From Petrotoga mexicana DSM 14811 (GTDB lineage: Bacteria > Thermotogota > Thermotogae > Petrotogales > Petrotogaceae): a stretch of DNA of 43,168 nucleotides. The stretch is taken from the NCBI RefSeq assembly GCF_002895565.1, contig NZ_AZRN01000002.1, positions 1 through 43,168 of the forward strand, written 5' to 3'. A program made the translations under genes and the position numbers. Positions 31,975 through 39,756 of the stretch are shown here, piece after piece. The notes beneath the pieces were generated by a model. That model was not told where the DNA came from and searched no databases. It was given only the letters and a program-made list of their open reading frames with translations. Every line of letters starts with the position of its first letter. Position 1 is the stretch's first letter.

Positions 31975-33813
31975 TTGTGTGGGATAGTAGGGTTTGTTTC
32001 AGATAGAAAAGTGAAGGTTGAAGATCTTATTTCTGGGTTAAAAAAACTTGAGTATCGAGGGTACGATTCCGCAGGTTTAGCTTACAATGTAAATCATTCT
32101 ATTAAATATTTAAAAAAGCCTGGAAGAATTAGCGAGATTGAAAAATTACTATTAAATGAAGGGTTATTAGAAGAAAGTTTTTATTCTGGAATTGCGCACA
32201 CAAGATGGGCAACCCACGGGGTTGTTTCAGAGCAAAACTCCCATCCGCATTTGGATTGTAAAGAAGAGATAGCCGTTGTACATAACGGTATCATAGAGAA
32301 CTTTCAAGAGTTGAGAACTGAGCTTGAAGTTAAGGGCCATATCTTCAAATCAGAAACCGATTCCGAAGTTATCGCTCATTTGATAGAAGATAAATACAAC
32401 GGAGATCTTTTTGATTCGGTTTTAAAAGCTTTAAAGGAACTTGAAGGTGCGTATGCGATTGCCGTAGTTCATAAAGACAAATCTGATCAAATCATAGCAG
32501 CAAGAAAAGGCAGCCCTTTAGTGGTTGCAAGTAATGAAAATATAAGTATGTTAGCTTCAGACGTCACTCCTTTATTGAAGTATTCAAAAGAGATGAATTT
32601 TTTGAATGATGGCGAGGTAGCTATTTTAACGCCTAAAGGTTATTCTTTATTTAACTTGGAGGGTGTTCCCCTTGAGAAAAAACCGATACGTATAACCTGG
32701 GATGAGTCGCTGGCAGAGAAATCAGGATATCCACATTTCATGTTGAAAGAAATTTTTGAGCAACCAATAGCGTTAGAATCTGTTTTAGTTGGCCGATTAA
32801 AAGATGGAAAACCACAGATAAAAGAAGTACAATCTTTAGAAGGTTTTGTGAAGAACAAAATGAAGAAAGTATATGTAGTCGCATGTGGTACGAGTTATCA
32901 TGCTGGTTTAGCTGCAAAATACTTCATGAATAGATATTCAGATATTGATTTTGACATAGAGGTTGCCTCAGAGTTCAGATACATGGATCCAGTAATAGAT
33001 AGTAATACTTTGGTGCTGGCTATATCTCAATCTGGTGAAACTATAGATACGCTAGAGGGGGTCAGATTAGCAAAGAAAAAAGGAGCATATGTATTAGCTA
33101 TAAGTAATGTAGTTGGTTCTACTATCTGTAGAGAATCTGACGCAGTTCTCTATCTCAACACTGGTCCGGAGATAGGGGTTGCCGCAACAAAAACTTATAC
33201 TGCACAGATAGCTTTGCTTTACACCTTAGCTGCACAACTTATCCATTGGAAAGGTTACAAAGACGAAGAGCTGGATGACATAATGAGAACCATCGAGAAA
33301 ATGCCAGAATTGTTTAGGATGATCTTAGATAAAACAAACGGTCACATGATGGAGTTGGTAAAGAAGTATAAAAACTTCAAAGATATGATGTATATAGGTA
33401 GGATTTTTGGTTTTCCTGCGGCTCTGGAAGGTGCTTTAAAATTAAAAGAAATCAGTTATATCAATGCGATCGCCTATCAAGCAGGTGAATTAAAACACGG
33501 GCCAATAGCCCTATTAGACGATAATTTTCCAGTATTTGCAATAGTCCCTTCAGGGAAACTAAGAGAGAAGATGATTTCCAATATTATGGAAGTGAAAGCG
33601 CGTAGCGCGAGGGTTATAGCTTTAACTCCCATAGATGATCAACAAACGAAGAAAATATGTGATGATTACATCGATGTGCCTACTGTTTCGGAACCTTTAA
33701 TACCGTTGGTAGTGGCTCCTATTACGCAACTTTTCGCTTATTACACAGCGGTACAAAAAGGTTTAGATCCTGATAAACCAAGAAATTTAGCAAAAAGTGT
33801 CACGGTTGAATAA
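31975..33813 (+). CDS. glmS: Glutamine--fructose-6-phosphate aminotransferase GlmS
   Basis: A 612-residue isomerizing GlmS, making glucosamine-6-phosphate for peptidoglycan. The N-terminal class II amidotransferase starts (M)CGIVGF with catalytic Cys2, which fixes the TTG start, and carries IAHTRWATHGVVSEQNSHPH and VVHNGIIENF. Two SIS domains follow (about 290-430 and 460-600: VACGTSYHAGLAAKY, AISQSGETIDTL, GELKHGPIAL), and the end PRNLAKSVTVE is diagnostic. Only 15 bp separate it from plsX, with GGGGG as SD, so there is no room for a glmS ribozyme. Confidence 0.96.
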   Translation: MCGIVGFVSDRKVKVEDLISGLKKLEYRGYDSAGLAYNVNHSIKYLKKPGRISEIEKLLLNEGLLEESFYSGIAHTRWATHGVVSEQNSHPHLDCKEEIAVVHNGIIENFQELRTELEVKGHIFKSETDSEVIAHLIEDKYNGDLFDSVLKALKELEGAYAIAVVHKDKSDQIIAARKGSPLVVASNENISMLASDVTPLLKYSKEMNFLNDGEVAILTPKGYSLFNLEGVPLEKKPIRITWDESLAEKSGYPHFMLKEIFEQPIALESVLVGRLKDGKPQIKEVQSLEGFVKNKMKKVYVVACGTSYHAGLAAKYFMNRYSDIDFDIEVASEFRYMDPVIDSNTLVLAISQSGETIDTLEGVRLAKKKGAYVLAISNVVGSTICRESDAVLYLNTGPEIGVAATKTYTAQIALLYTLAAQLIHWKGYKDEELDDIMRTIEKMPELFRMILDKTNGHMMELVKKYKNFKDMMYIGRIFGFPAALEGALKLKEISYINAIAYQAGELKHGPIALLDDNFPVFAIVPSGKLREKMISNIMEVKARSARVIALTPIDDQQTKKICDDYIDVPTVSEPLIPLVVAPITQLFAYYTAVQKGLDPDKPRNLAKSVTVE

Positions 33814-33837
33814 TTTTAGTAAAGGTAGTAAATACAC

Positions 33838-34005
33838 CTTTATCCTTAGATGGATCGGGGCAAAGGGCAAAAGCTTTTTAATCCTTAGAGGTCGGGCAGC
33901 AGGGCAAAGCCTTTTACTCTTCCTTAGAAGGGCGGGGAGCGGGGCAAAGGGCAAAACTTTTTAATCCTTAGAGGTCGGGCTGCGGGGCGAAGGGGCGCTA
34001 AAAGT
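33838..34005 (+). repeat. Tandem array of four GC-rich module-A units
   Basis: Four units of about 40-45 bp in a row, starting ATCCTTAGATGGATCGGGGC, ATCCTTAGAGGTCGGGCAGC, TTCCTTAGAAGGGCGGGGAG and ATCCTTAGAGGTCGGGCTGC; the last ends GGGGCGAAGGGGCGCTAA. The joints are T-rich (CTTTTTAAT, CTTTTACTC). It fills the gap between glmS and rsfS; nothing else is visible there. Confidence 0.85.
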
Positions 34006-34037
34006 GCAAAAAAAATTCCATCGGAGGTGGTAAATTT

Positions 34038-34385
34038 TTGTTAAAAACTGATGTTTTTAATTCCGTTAAAGAAATAGTCGAATTGCTAGAAGAAAAAGAT
34101 GGAGAAAATATTGTAGTACTTGACATGGAAGATTCCGAGTTGATGGTTGATTACTTTGTCATTGTTACGGGAAATTCAGAACCACATAGAGTAGCGTTAA
34201 GAGACCAAGTAGTCAGGTATCTAAAAGATGAAGATATACCCATAACATTTTACGATAAAGGTCAAAGTACCGATTGGATGATAATCGATGCGGGTATCTT
34301 TATAGTTCATATATTCTCCGAAGAGAGTAGAGAATTTTACGATTTAGAAGGACTTTGGGGCGAACAAAATAGAACGGTATTATAA
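34038..34385 (+). CDS. rsfS: Ribosome silencing factor RsfS (Iojap)
   Basis: A 115-residue RsfS, which binds L14 on the large subunit and blocks subunit joining in poor conditions. Family pattern: DMEDSELMVDYFVIVTGNSE (about 29-48), HRVALRDQVVRYL, GQSTDWMIIDAGIFIVHIFS and YDLEGLWG. The TTG start has GGAGGTGG about 8 nt upstream. It lies between a tandem repeat array and rpsB. Confidence 0.93.
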   Translation: MLKTDVFNSVKEIVELLEEKDGENIVVLDMEDSELMVDYFVIVTGNSEPHRVALRDQVVRYLKDEDIPITFYDKGQSTDWMIIDAGIFIVHIFSEESREFYDLEGLWGEQNRTVL

Positions 34386-34399
34386 AATAACACTCACAT

Positions 34400-34450
34400 C
34401 TTCCGTTTTTCACCCCGGTGCCCGTAAAAGGGTCGGTGAAAAAAAGGAAG
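34400..34450 (+). promoter_or_regulatory. Structured RNA leader upstream of rpsB (candidate S2 autoregulatory element)
   Basis: Nested pairing: CTTCC (34400-34404) with GGAAG (34446-34450), TTTTTCACC (34406-34414) with GGTGAAAAA (34435-34443), and CCC (34421-34423) with GGG (34430-34432) around GTAAAA, leaving an internal CCGGTG/TC loop. There is no T run after it, so it is not a simple terminator. It ends 46 nt before the rpsB start. A role in feedback by S2 is inference. Confidence 0.55.
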
Positions 34451-34496
34451 GTGGAGGTTAGAAAACCAAATCAAACATTTACGGAGGTGTATTTTT

Positions 34497-35372
34497 GTGT
34501 CAGTGGTAAGTATGAAACAGTTACTTGAAGCAGGAGCTCACTTTGGTCATAGGACGAGAAGATGGAATCCCAAGATGCAGCCTTATATCTTTACTGAAAG
34601 AAAAGGGATTCATATTATTGATTTACAAAAGACTTTAAAAAGTATCGACGAAGCCTATGAATTTCTGAAAAGTTCGGTCATGGAAAAGAAAAGGGTATTG
34701 TTTGTTGGAACTAAGAAACAGGCGCAGCAAATCGTTGCCGATGAAGCACGCAGATGTGGAGAATTTTTTGTAAACAACAGATGGCTTGGCGGTTTGTTAA
34801 CCAACTTCAAGACGATAAAATCAAGAATTGATAAATTGGAGCAATTAAGTGAGTACGTTGAAAGCGAAGAGTTTTCAAAACTACCCAAAAAAGAACAAGC
34901 CACCATACGAAGAAATTTGGAGAAATTAGAAAAAAACTTGGGTGGTTTACGTGGAATGAAAAAAATTCCAGATGTAATATTCATTATTGATCCTAAAAAA
35001 GAAGAGATCGCTGTGAAAGAAGCAAATTTACTTAAATTACCTATAATAGCAACGGTAGATACTAATTGTGATCCTGATCTTATCGATTACGTTATTCCCG
35101 CAAATGATGACGCTATTAGAACCATAATGCTTATTGCCTCGAAAATGGCCGATGCGATTATTGAAGGAAAAGAAGGGAGAATAGAAACCCTCGAAGAAAG
35201 TAGCGAAGAGGAAGTGGAAGAAGAAAAAGGTGAAGTAGATGAAGTAGACGAAAAATTAGAGGCTGAGGAGAAATACGCCAGTTACGCCGAAGAATTAGAA
35301 GAGGAGGAAGAAGAACTTATTCCTTCAGAAGTAGGAGAAGAAGACGACGAAACTGAAGAAGAAAAATTTTAA
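34497..35372 (+). CDS. rpsB: 30S ribosomal protein S2 with long acidic C-terminal tail
   Basis: A 291-residue S2. The body (1-~222) has the family motifs [58 protein letters not shown] and [20 protein letters not shown]. After residue ~225 comes a tail of nearly 70 residues that is mostly Glu and Asp, about 40 residues longer than a typical S2. The GTG start follows GGAGGTG; an ATG five codons in is also possible. tsf does not follow; a terminator does. Confidence 0.95.
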   Translation: MSVVSMKQLLEAGAHFGHRTRRWNPKMQPYIFTERKGIHIIDLQKTLKSIDEAYEFLKSSVMEKKRVLFVGTKKQAQQIVADEARRCGEFFVNNRWLGGLLTNFKTIKSRIDKLEQLSEYVESEEFSKLPKKEQATIRRNLEKLEKNLGGLRGMKKIPDVIFIIDPKKEEIAVKEANLLKLPIIATVDTNCDPDLIDYVIPANDDAIRTIMLIASKMADAIIEGKEGRIETLEESSEEEVEEEKGEVDEVDEKLEAEEKYASYAEELEEEEEELIPSEVGEEDDETEEEKF

Positions 35373-35392
35373 TTGTTAGTTGCACATAATAC

Positions 35393-35418
35393 ACCGGGGG
35401 ATTGCTCCCGGTTTTTTT
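35393..35418 (+). terminator. Rho-independent terminator after rpsB
   Basis: Stem ACCGGG / CCCGGT with loop GGATTGCT and seven T. It separates rpsB from miaB, which has its own SD but no evident promoter in the few bases left, so miaB may depend on read-through. Confidence 0.85.
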
Positions 35419-35434
35419 GTAAGAGGTGATGATT

Positions 35435-36763
35435 TTGAAATTTTACATAAGAACATTTGGTTGTCAAATGAATATAAACGAAAGTGAAATAATGGCAGGT
35501 CTTTTGAAAGAAGAAGGTTTCGAATGGACAGAAAATCCAAAAGAGGCCGATATAATATTGATAAACAGTTGTGCTGTTAGAGAAAAAGCAGAAAATAAGA
35601 TGTATGGAGCTATAGGAGGCTACGGTAAACTAAAAGATGAAAATAAGAAATTAATCTTGGGTGTAGGAGGTTGCTCGGCAGAAAAAGAAAGGGAACAGTT
35701 ACTTGAAAGATTTAAAAAAGTGGATTTTGTCTTTGGCACTAGAAATGTGATAGACATAGCAAATTTGGTAAAACGCGCTTTAAATGGAGAAAGGTTCGCT
35801 GATTTTAGCGACAAATTGAATGATGTCAGTTACGATATTCCAAAGATGCCTTCAAGTAAACATCATGCTTGGATTACTATTATATACGGATGCAATAAGT
35901 ATTGTACATACTGTATAGTTCCATACACCAGAGGTTTTGAGAAAAGTAGACCTATGGAAGATATAATAAAAGAAGTTGAAAGTTATGCGAAAAAAGGCTA
36001 CAAAGAAATTACTTTTTTAGGTCAAAATGTTGATTCTTACGGTAAGGATTTTGGGGACAAAAAATCTAAATTAGACCTGCTCATCCAAAAGGCAGCAGAA
36101 TTTGATTCTATAAAAAGAATTTGGTTTTTAACCTCGTATCCTTCTGATATAACGGATTCTTTGATACAGACTGTTGCTAACGAGGAAAAAGCGGCAAATT
36201 ATTTTCATCTCCCAGCTCAATCAGGGAGCAACAAAATTCTCAAAGCGATGAATAGAAAATACACAAGAGAAGAGTTCATTGAACTTGTAAATAAGGTAAA
36301 GAAAGAAGTAGCTAACGTTACAGTATCCAGTGATTTTATAACAGGCTTCCCATCTGAAACAGATGAGGATTTTGAAGAAACGGTAGATTTGATCAAGCGG
36401 TGTAGATTTGAGAGGATAAATATCGCAGAATATTCTCCAAGAGAAGGAACCATAGCTTATAAATATCAAAAAGATGATGTTCCTAAACATATTAAAAATA
36501 AAAGATTGCAATATCTGATGGAGTTACAAAAAAGGATAAACCTTGAAGAAAATGAAAAGTATCTTGAACAAGAAGTTATTATAATTCAAGAAGGAAAAGC
36601 AGGTAAAAATGGTACTTATATGGGAAGAACTATGAACAATAAATTAATAATCTTCGAAAGTAATGAAGAATTGAACGGCGAATTTTTGAAAGTAAAGATC
36701 AATAAGATTACACCGGGTCCATTGTATGGAGAGGTCGTGAAGACGAACTACACGAGCGTTTAA
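35435..36763 (+). CDS. miaB: tRNA-2-methylthio-N6-dimethylallyladenosine synthase MiaB
   Basis: A 442-residue radical-SAM methylthiotransferase acting on i6A37 of tRNAs. The N-terminal UPF0004 domain holds the three cluster cysteines in FGCQMNINESE, NSCAVREKAE and GVGGCSAEKE. The radical-SAM triad is GCNKYCTYCIVPYTRG (about 151-166), and a TRAM domain ends the protein (about 375-440). I prefer the TTG at 35435, which has AGAGGTG 6 nt upstream and gives the usual MKFYIRTFGCQMN start. A GTG at 35426 and an ATG at 35429 lie inside or against that SD. Confidence 0.93.
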   Translation: MKFYIRTFGCQMNINESEIMAGLLKEEGFEWTENPKEADIILINSCAVREKAENKMYGAIGGYGKLKDENKKLILGVGGCSAEKEREQLLERFKKVDFVFGTRNVIDIANLVKRALNGERFADFSDKLNDVSYDIPKMPSSKHHAWITIIYGCNKYCTYCIVPYTRGFEKSRPMEDIIKEVESYAKKGYKEITFLGQNVDSYGKDFGDKKSKLDLLIQKAAEFDSIKRIWFLTSYPSDITDSLIQTVANEEKAANYFHLPAQSGSNKILKAMNRKYTREEFIELVNKVKKEVANVTVSSDFITGFPSETDEDFEETVDLIKRCRFERINIAEYSPREGTIAYKYQKDDVPKHIKNKRLQYLMELQKRINLEENEKYLEQEVIIIQEGKAGKNGTYMGRTMNNKLIIFESNEELNGEFLKVKINKITPGPLYGEVVKTNYTSV

Positions 36764-36791
36764 TAATATATAGAAAAAGGAGTGTTCACAC

Positions 36792-37622
36792 TTGACACAT
36801 GGAAAAGTCTATGAATCATTATCGTTTTATAGCCAAGCACTAAAAAGCGATATGAAATATTCTATTTATCTCCCGCCTAAATACGACATTGAAACTAGGA
36901 AATATCCGACTATTTATCTACTGCATGGACATGGGGGAAACGAAACGAGTTGGCTAAGAAAAGGTAGAGTAGATCAAAGTTTGGATTTAATGATAAATAA
37001 CAATGAAATTCCACCTTTTGTAGCTGTGATGCCTGATGCCAAGAACAGTTGGTACGTTAATTCTCCAACGGGGGAGAACTATGAAACCGCTTTGATTGAA
37101 GACCTGATTCAACATATAGAAACGCAGTATAAGGTTTACAACGAACGCTCTTCGAGGTTCATAGCTGGACTATCCATGGGGGGTTACGGTGCCTTAAGGT
37201 TGGCATTTAAGTATCCCGAGTTATTTTTGTCTGTTGCAAGTTTAAGTGGGGGAATAACTAGAGAAGTTCCCCCTGAAAAAGAAGTCGATTTAGATGGGAA
37301 TGAAATTAATGTCAGAGAAGATTACTATCATGATGCATTTGGTTGGCCCTTTAACCCAGAGTTATGGGAAAAAGAGAATATTTTTAACTACATAGAAAAC
37401 TTGAAACAAAGCGAATTAGAGCTTCCGGTTTATCTTTCTTGTGGAAGTGAAGATTATTTTTACCTATATTTAGGTGCTTCTGAACTGCACCATGAATTAA
37501 GAGTAAACGGCATATCTTCAACTCTTTTTATAAAACCTGGTGATCATAATTGGTTTCTTTGGAGCCAAGAAATAAAAGAAGTATTAAGGTTCTTTGCGAA
37601 AAACATGCTTATAATCCATTAA
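36792..37622 (+). CDS. Alpha/beta-hydrolase esterase (EstA/esterase D type)
   Basis: A 276-residue cytoplasmic esterase of the tributyrin-esterase/S-formylglutathione-hydrolase-like group. KYSIYLPPKYD and YPTIYLLHGHGGNETSWL form the oxyanion region. AGLSMGGYGALRLAFKYPE carries the nucleophile Ser (about 126), the Asp is in SCGSEDYFY, and His is in PGDHNWFLW. No signal peptide. The TTG start has AAAAGGAG 8-9 nt upstream. The substrate is unknown. It sits between miaB and folT with short gaps, apparently in one transcript. Confidence 0.85.
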   Translation: MTHGKVYESLSFYSQALKSDMKYSIYLPPKYDIETRKYPTIYLLHGHGGNETSWLRKGRVDQSLDLMINNNEIPPFVAVMPDAKNSWYVNSPTGENYETALIEDLIQHIETQYKVYNERSSRFIAGLSMGGYGALRLAFKYPELFLSVASLSGGITREVPPEKEVDLDGNEINVREDYYHDAFGWPFNPELWEKENIFNYIENLKQSELELPVYLSCGSEDYFYLYLGASELHHELRVNGISSTLFIKPGDHNWFLWSQEIKEVLRFFAKNMLIIH

Positions 37623-37637
37623 GTAAGGAGTGAATTT

Positions 37638-38174
37638 ATGGACCAAAAAAATGGCACCTATAGATTAGTAATGAATTCTTTGTTTATAGTTCTATCCATA
37701 CTTTTGTCAAGGTTATTAGCGATTAGAATTCCCATAGGTAATGTTGAAGTTATTAGATTTGGGTTTGGAACTATTCCTATGTTTCTTTCAGCCTTTATTT
37801 TTGGGCCTTTGGATGGATTTATTGTTGGAGGTTTATCTGATTTGATTGGTTATTGGATAAATCCAATGGGAGCTTTCCTTCCCCAATTCACGTTAACCTC
37901 AGCTTTACACGGTTTGATTCCGGGTATAATATTTAAGTACTTTTTTAAAAGAAGAATCAATTATTGGACATTAGCCGTTTCTTGTGGTTTAGGTGAGGCG
38001 GTAGGAATTACCTTAACGCCATTCTTTCTTCATCAAGCGTTTGGTATTTCATATGCGGTTCTTATGCCCCCACGTTTAGGTGGCTATGTGGTTTCATTCT
38101 TTTTGAATGCTTTTATAATGCTGTTGCTACTCACTAGAATTCCTCAAATTAATAAAATGATGGAGAAGAAATAA
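37638..38174 (+). CDS. folT: ECF transporter S component, folate type (FolT)
   Basis: A 178-residue membrane protein with six hydrophobic helices, the substrate-binding S component of an energy-coupling-factor importer. LAIRIPIGNVEVIRFGFGTI (about 27-46), GPLDGFIVGGLSDLIGYWIN and the later MPPRLGGYVVSFFLNA fit the FolT subgroup. The shared EcfA/EcfT module is not in the window. AAGGAG precedes the ATG. One base separates its stop from prmA. Folate specificity is by family pattern only. Confidence 0.82.
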   Translation: MDQKNGTYRLVMNSLFIVLSILLSRLLAIRIPIGNVEVIRFGFGTIPMFLSAFIFGPLDGFIVGGLSDLIGYWINPMGAFLPQFTLTSALHGLIPGIIFKYFFKRRINYWTLAVSCGLGEAVGITLTPFFLHQAFGISYAVLMPPRLGGYVVSFFLNAFIMLLLLTRIPQINKMMEKK

Positions 38175-38175
38175 G

Positions 38176-39024
38176 ATGGATAAATTTTATGAGTTTATTT
38201 ATGAATTGGAATCCAACGAGGAAGAAAAGATAATAGATCAGTTCATAAAATATGGGTTTAATTCCTTTTACATCGAGGAAGATGTAGAAAGTTCAAAAAC
38301 TTTTCTGAAGTTGTATGTCAAGAAGGAAGAGCAAATCAAGGATATTTTGGATTTACTTTCCCTGTATGGTTTAAGATTGCTTTCAAAAGAAATCACCGAA
38401 GAATCACAATGGTTAGAAGAATGGAAAAAAACAATAAACGTTTTTGAACTTATAGACGGGGTCTGGGTTAACCCTTTTTCCGATAAAAAAATAGAAAAAC
38501 CTGGAATAGTATTGAACGTAATACCGGGAAGTGCCTTTGGTACCGGTTTACATTCAACAACTAAACTGGCGGCTGAACTTTTGAGAAAAGCTGATTGCAT
38601 AGGCAAAGATGTTATAGACGTTGGAACAGGCAGTGGGATATTATCGGTTTTGGCCAAAAAGTTTGGAGCTAATCGTGTTTTGGCTTTAGATAACGATACT
38701 TTAGCTATAGAAAAAGCTAAGGAAACAGCTATTTTAAACGATGTTGATATTGAAATACGAGAATCAGATTTGTTAAGCGCTGTTGAAGAACACGAGAGAT
38801 TCGACATATTAGTTTCTAATATTGTGGCTGAAGTACTGATACAGTTAATGAAAGATCATAAATTTGATAAAGTACTTAAAGAAAAAGGATTTGTTATCTT
38901 TTCTGGTATAATTGAAAGCAAAGAGAAATCTGTTATTGAACAAGCAAAAGAAGTGAATTTAGTATTGAGAGATAGAACGGAGGACGGTTCTTGGATAGCT
39001 CTATTATTTCACAAGAAGACTTAA
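38176..39024 (+). CDS. prmA: Ribosomal protein L11 methyltransferase PrmA
   Basis: A 282-residue SAM-dependent methyltransferase modifying L11. A shorter N-terminal L11-recognition domain (about 1-65) is followed by EWKKTINVFEL, GSAFGTGLHSTTKLA, the SAM motif VIDVGTGSGILSVLAKKFGA (about 155-174), VLALDNDTLAIEKA and LVSNIVAEVL. ATG with GGAGAAG upstream. The last 34 bp overlap the next gene in another frame. Confidence 0.92.
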   Translation: MDKFYEFIYELESNEEEKIIDQFIKYGFNSFYIEEDVESSKTFLKLYVKKEEQIKDILDLLSLYGLRLLSKEITEESQWLEEWKKTINVFELIDGVWVNPFSDKKIEKPGIVLNVIPGSAFGTGLHSTTKLAAELLRKADCIGKDVIDVGTGSGILSVLAKKFGANRVLALDNDTLAIEKAKETAILNDVDIEIRESDLLSAVEEHERFDILVSNIVAEVLIQLMKDHKFDKVLKEKGFVIFSGIIESKEKSVIEQAKEVNLVLRDRTEDGSWIALLFHKKT

Positions 39025-39542
39025 TAATAATAAAAAAACAATTAGGACGTGGTGTAAGTAATGTATTAAATATTGAAAAAAGATGTATATATGGCTATCC
39101 TCAAGTAATAAAGAGCTTTCCTTTAAAAGATGGAAAGCCTTTTCCTACTCTTTACTGGTTAACTTGTCCATATTTAGTGGAAGAAGTTTCTAAGTTGGAA
39201 GCACAGCAAAAAATCACGGAAATAGAAAAGATTATACAAAATGATCCAGTATTAAGGCAACAAATGATCCATGCTCACAAAGAAGAAATTAAAAAAAGAA
39301 TGAAGTTATTAGGAGAAAAAATCAGTTCCCTCTCTGAAAACATGATTAAGAAGTTAAAACAAACGGGAATAGGTGGGATTGAGGATTTTTCTACTATAAA
39401 GTGCTTACATTTACACTATGCATCTTATTTAGTTGGGGAGAACAATCCCGTGGGGGAAATAGTGGATCGTTATATTGCTAAGAAATGCTGCGACGACAGT
39501 AGATGTGAAAAATGGGTGGGCTGCGGGGCGAAGGGGCGCTAA
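38991..39542 (+). CDS. DUF501 protein with repeat-derived C-terminus
   Basis: A 183-residue DUF501 protein of unknown function, with the family features LGRGVSNVLNIEKRCIYGYP (about 18-37), FPTLYWLTCPYLVEEVSKLE and CLHLHYASYLVGENNPVGEI. Start is TTG inside prmA; GGAGG (38979-38983) lies 7 nt upstream, supporting the overlap. The last nine residues, WVGCGAKGR, and the TAA stop are encoded by module A of the GC-rich repeat, so the original end of the gene has been replaced. DUF501 genes in other bacteria tend to lie near enolase or ppx genes; not so here. Confidence 0.85.
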   Translation: MDSSIISQEDLIIIKKQLGRGVSNVLNIEKRCIYGYPQVIKSFPLKDGKPFPTLYWLTCPYLVEEVSKLEAQQKITEIEKIIQNDPVLRQQMIHAHKEEIKKRMKLLGEKISSLSENMIKKLKQTGIGGIEDFSTIKCLHLHYASYLVGENNPVGEIVDRYIAKKCCDDSRCEKWVGCGAKGR

Positions 39543-39736
39543 CACAAGATAATGAAACAAAGATTCATAGGGTTCTTAAGGGGTAAGCACAGATTCCTTA
39601 TGGGTGGGGAGCGGGGTGAAAGGGCGCTAAAACCAACTTTTGAATATCTCAAAGTAATACCTTATTGCAGCTTTACACGAAAAACTTTTCAAATCAAATA
39701 AAGATTTTAGGGTTTTTAAGGGGCGAAGCCCCTTAA
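39511..39736 (+). repeat. GC-rich repeat cluster overlapping the DUF501 gene end, with a 9-bp hairpin before uvrC
   Basis: Module A (AATGGGTGGGCTGCGGGGCG ending GCGCTAACACAAG) begins inside the DUF501 gene. A second unit follows at about 39595 (CCTTATGGGTGGGGAGCGGG, TGAAAGGGCGCTAA), then an AT-rich spacer and the perfect hairpin TTAAGGGGC-GAA-GCCCCTTAA (39716-39736). That hairpin ends 20 bp before the uvrC start. Confidence 0.85.
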
Positions 39737-39756
39737 CGTATGGAGGGAAACAACCT

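Noticed and set aside
31960-31975. glmS ribozyme/riboswitch upstream of glmS
   Set aside because: Only 15 bp lie between plsX and glmS, too few for the ribozyme, and no conserved core is seen there or inside the end of plsX.
33838-34005. CRISPR array
   Set aside because: Units of 40-45 bp are tandem and degenerate with only short T-rich joints, not identical repeats with unique spacers, and no cas gene is in the window.
35373-35434. Missing tsf after rpsB as a sign of gene loss
   Set aside because: rpsB and tsf are not always adjacent, and tsf may lie elsewhere, so absence here says nothing.
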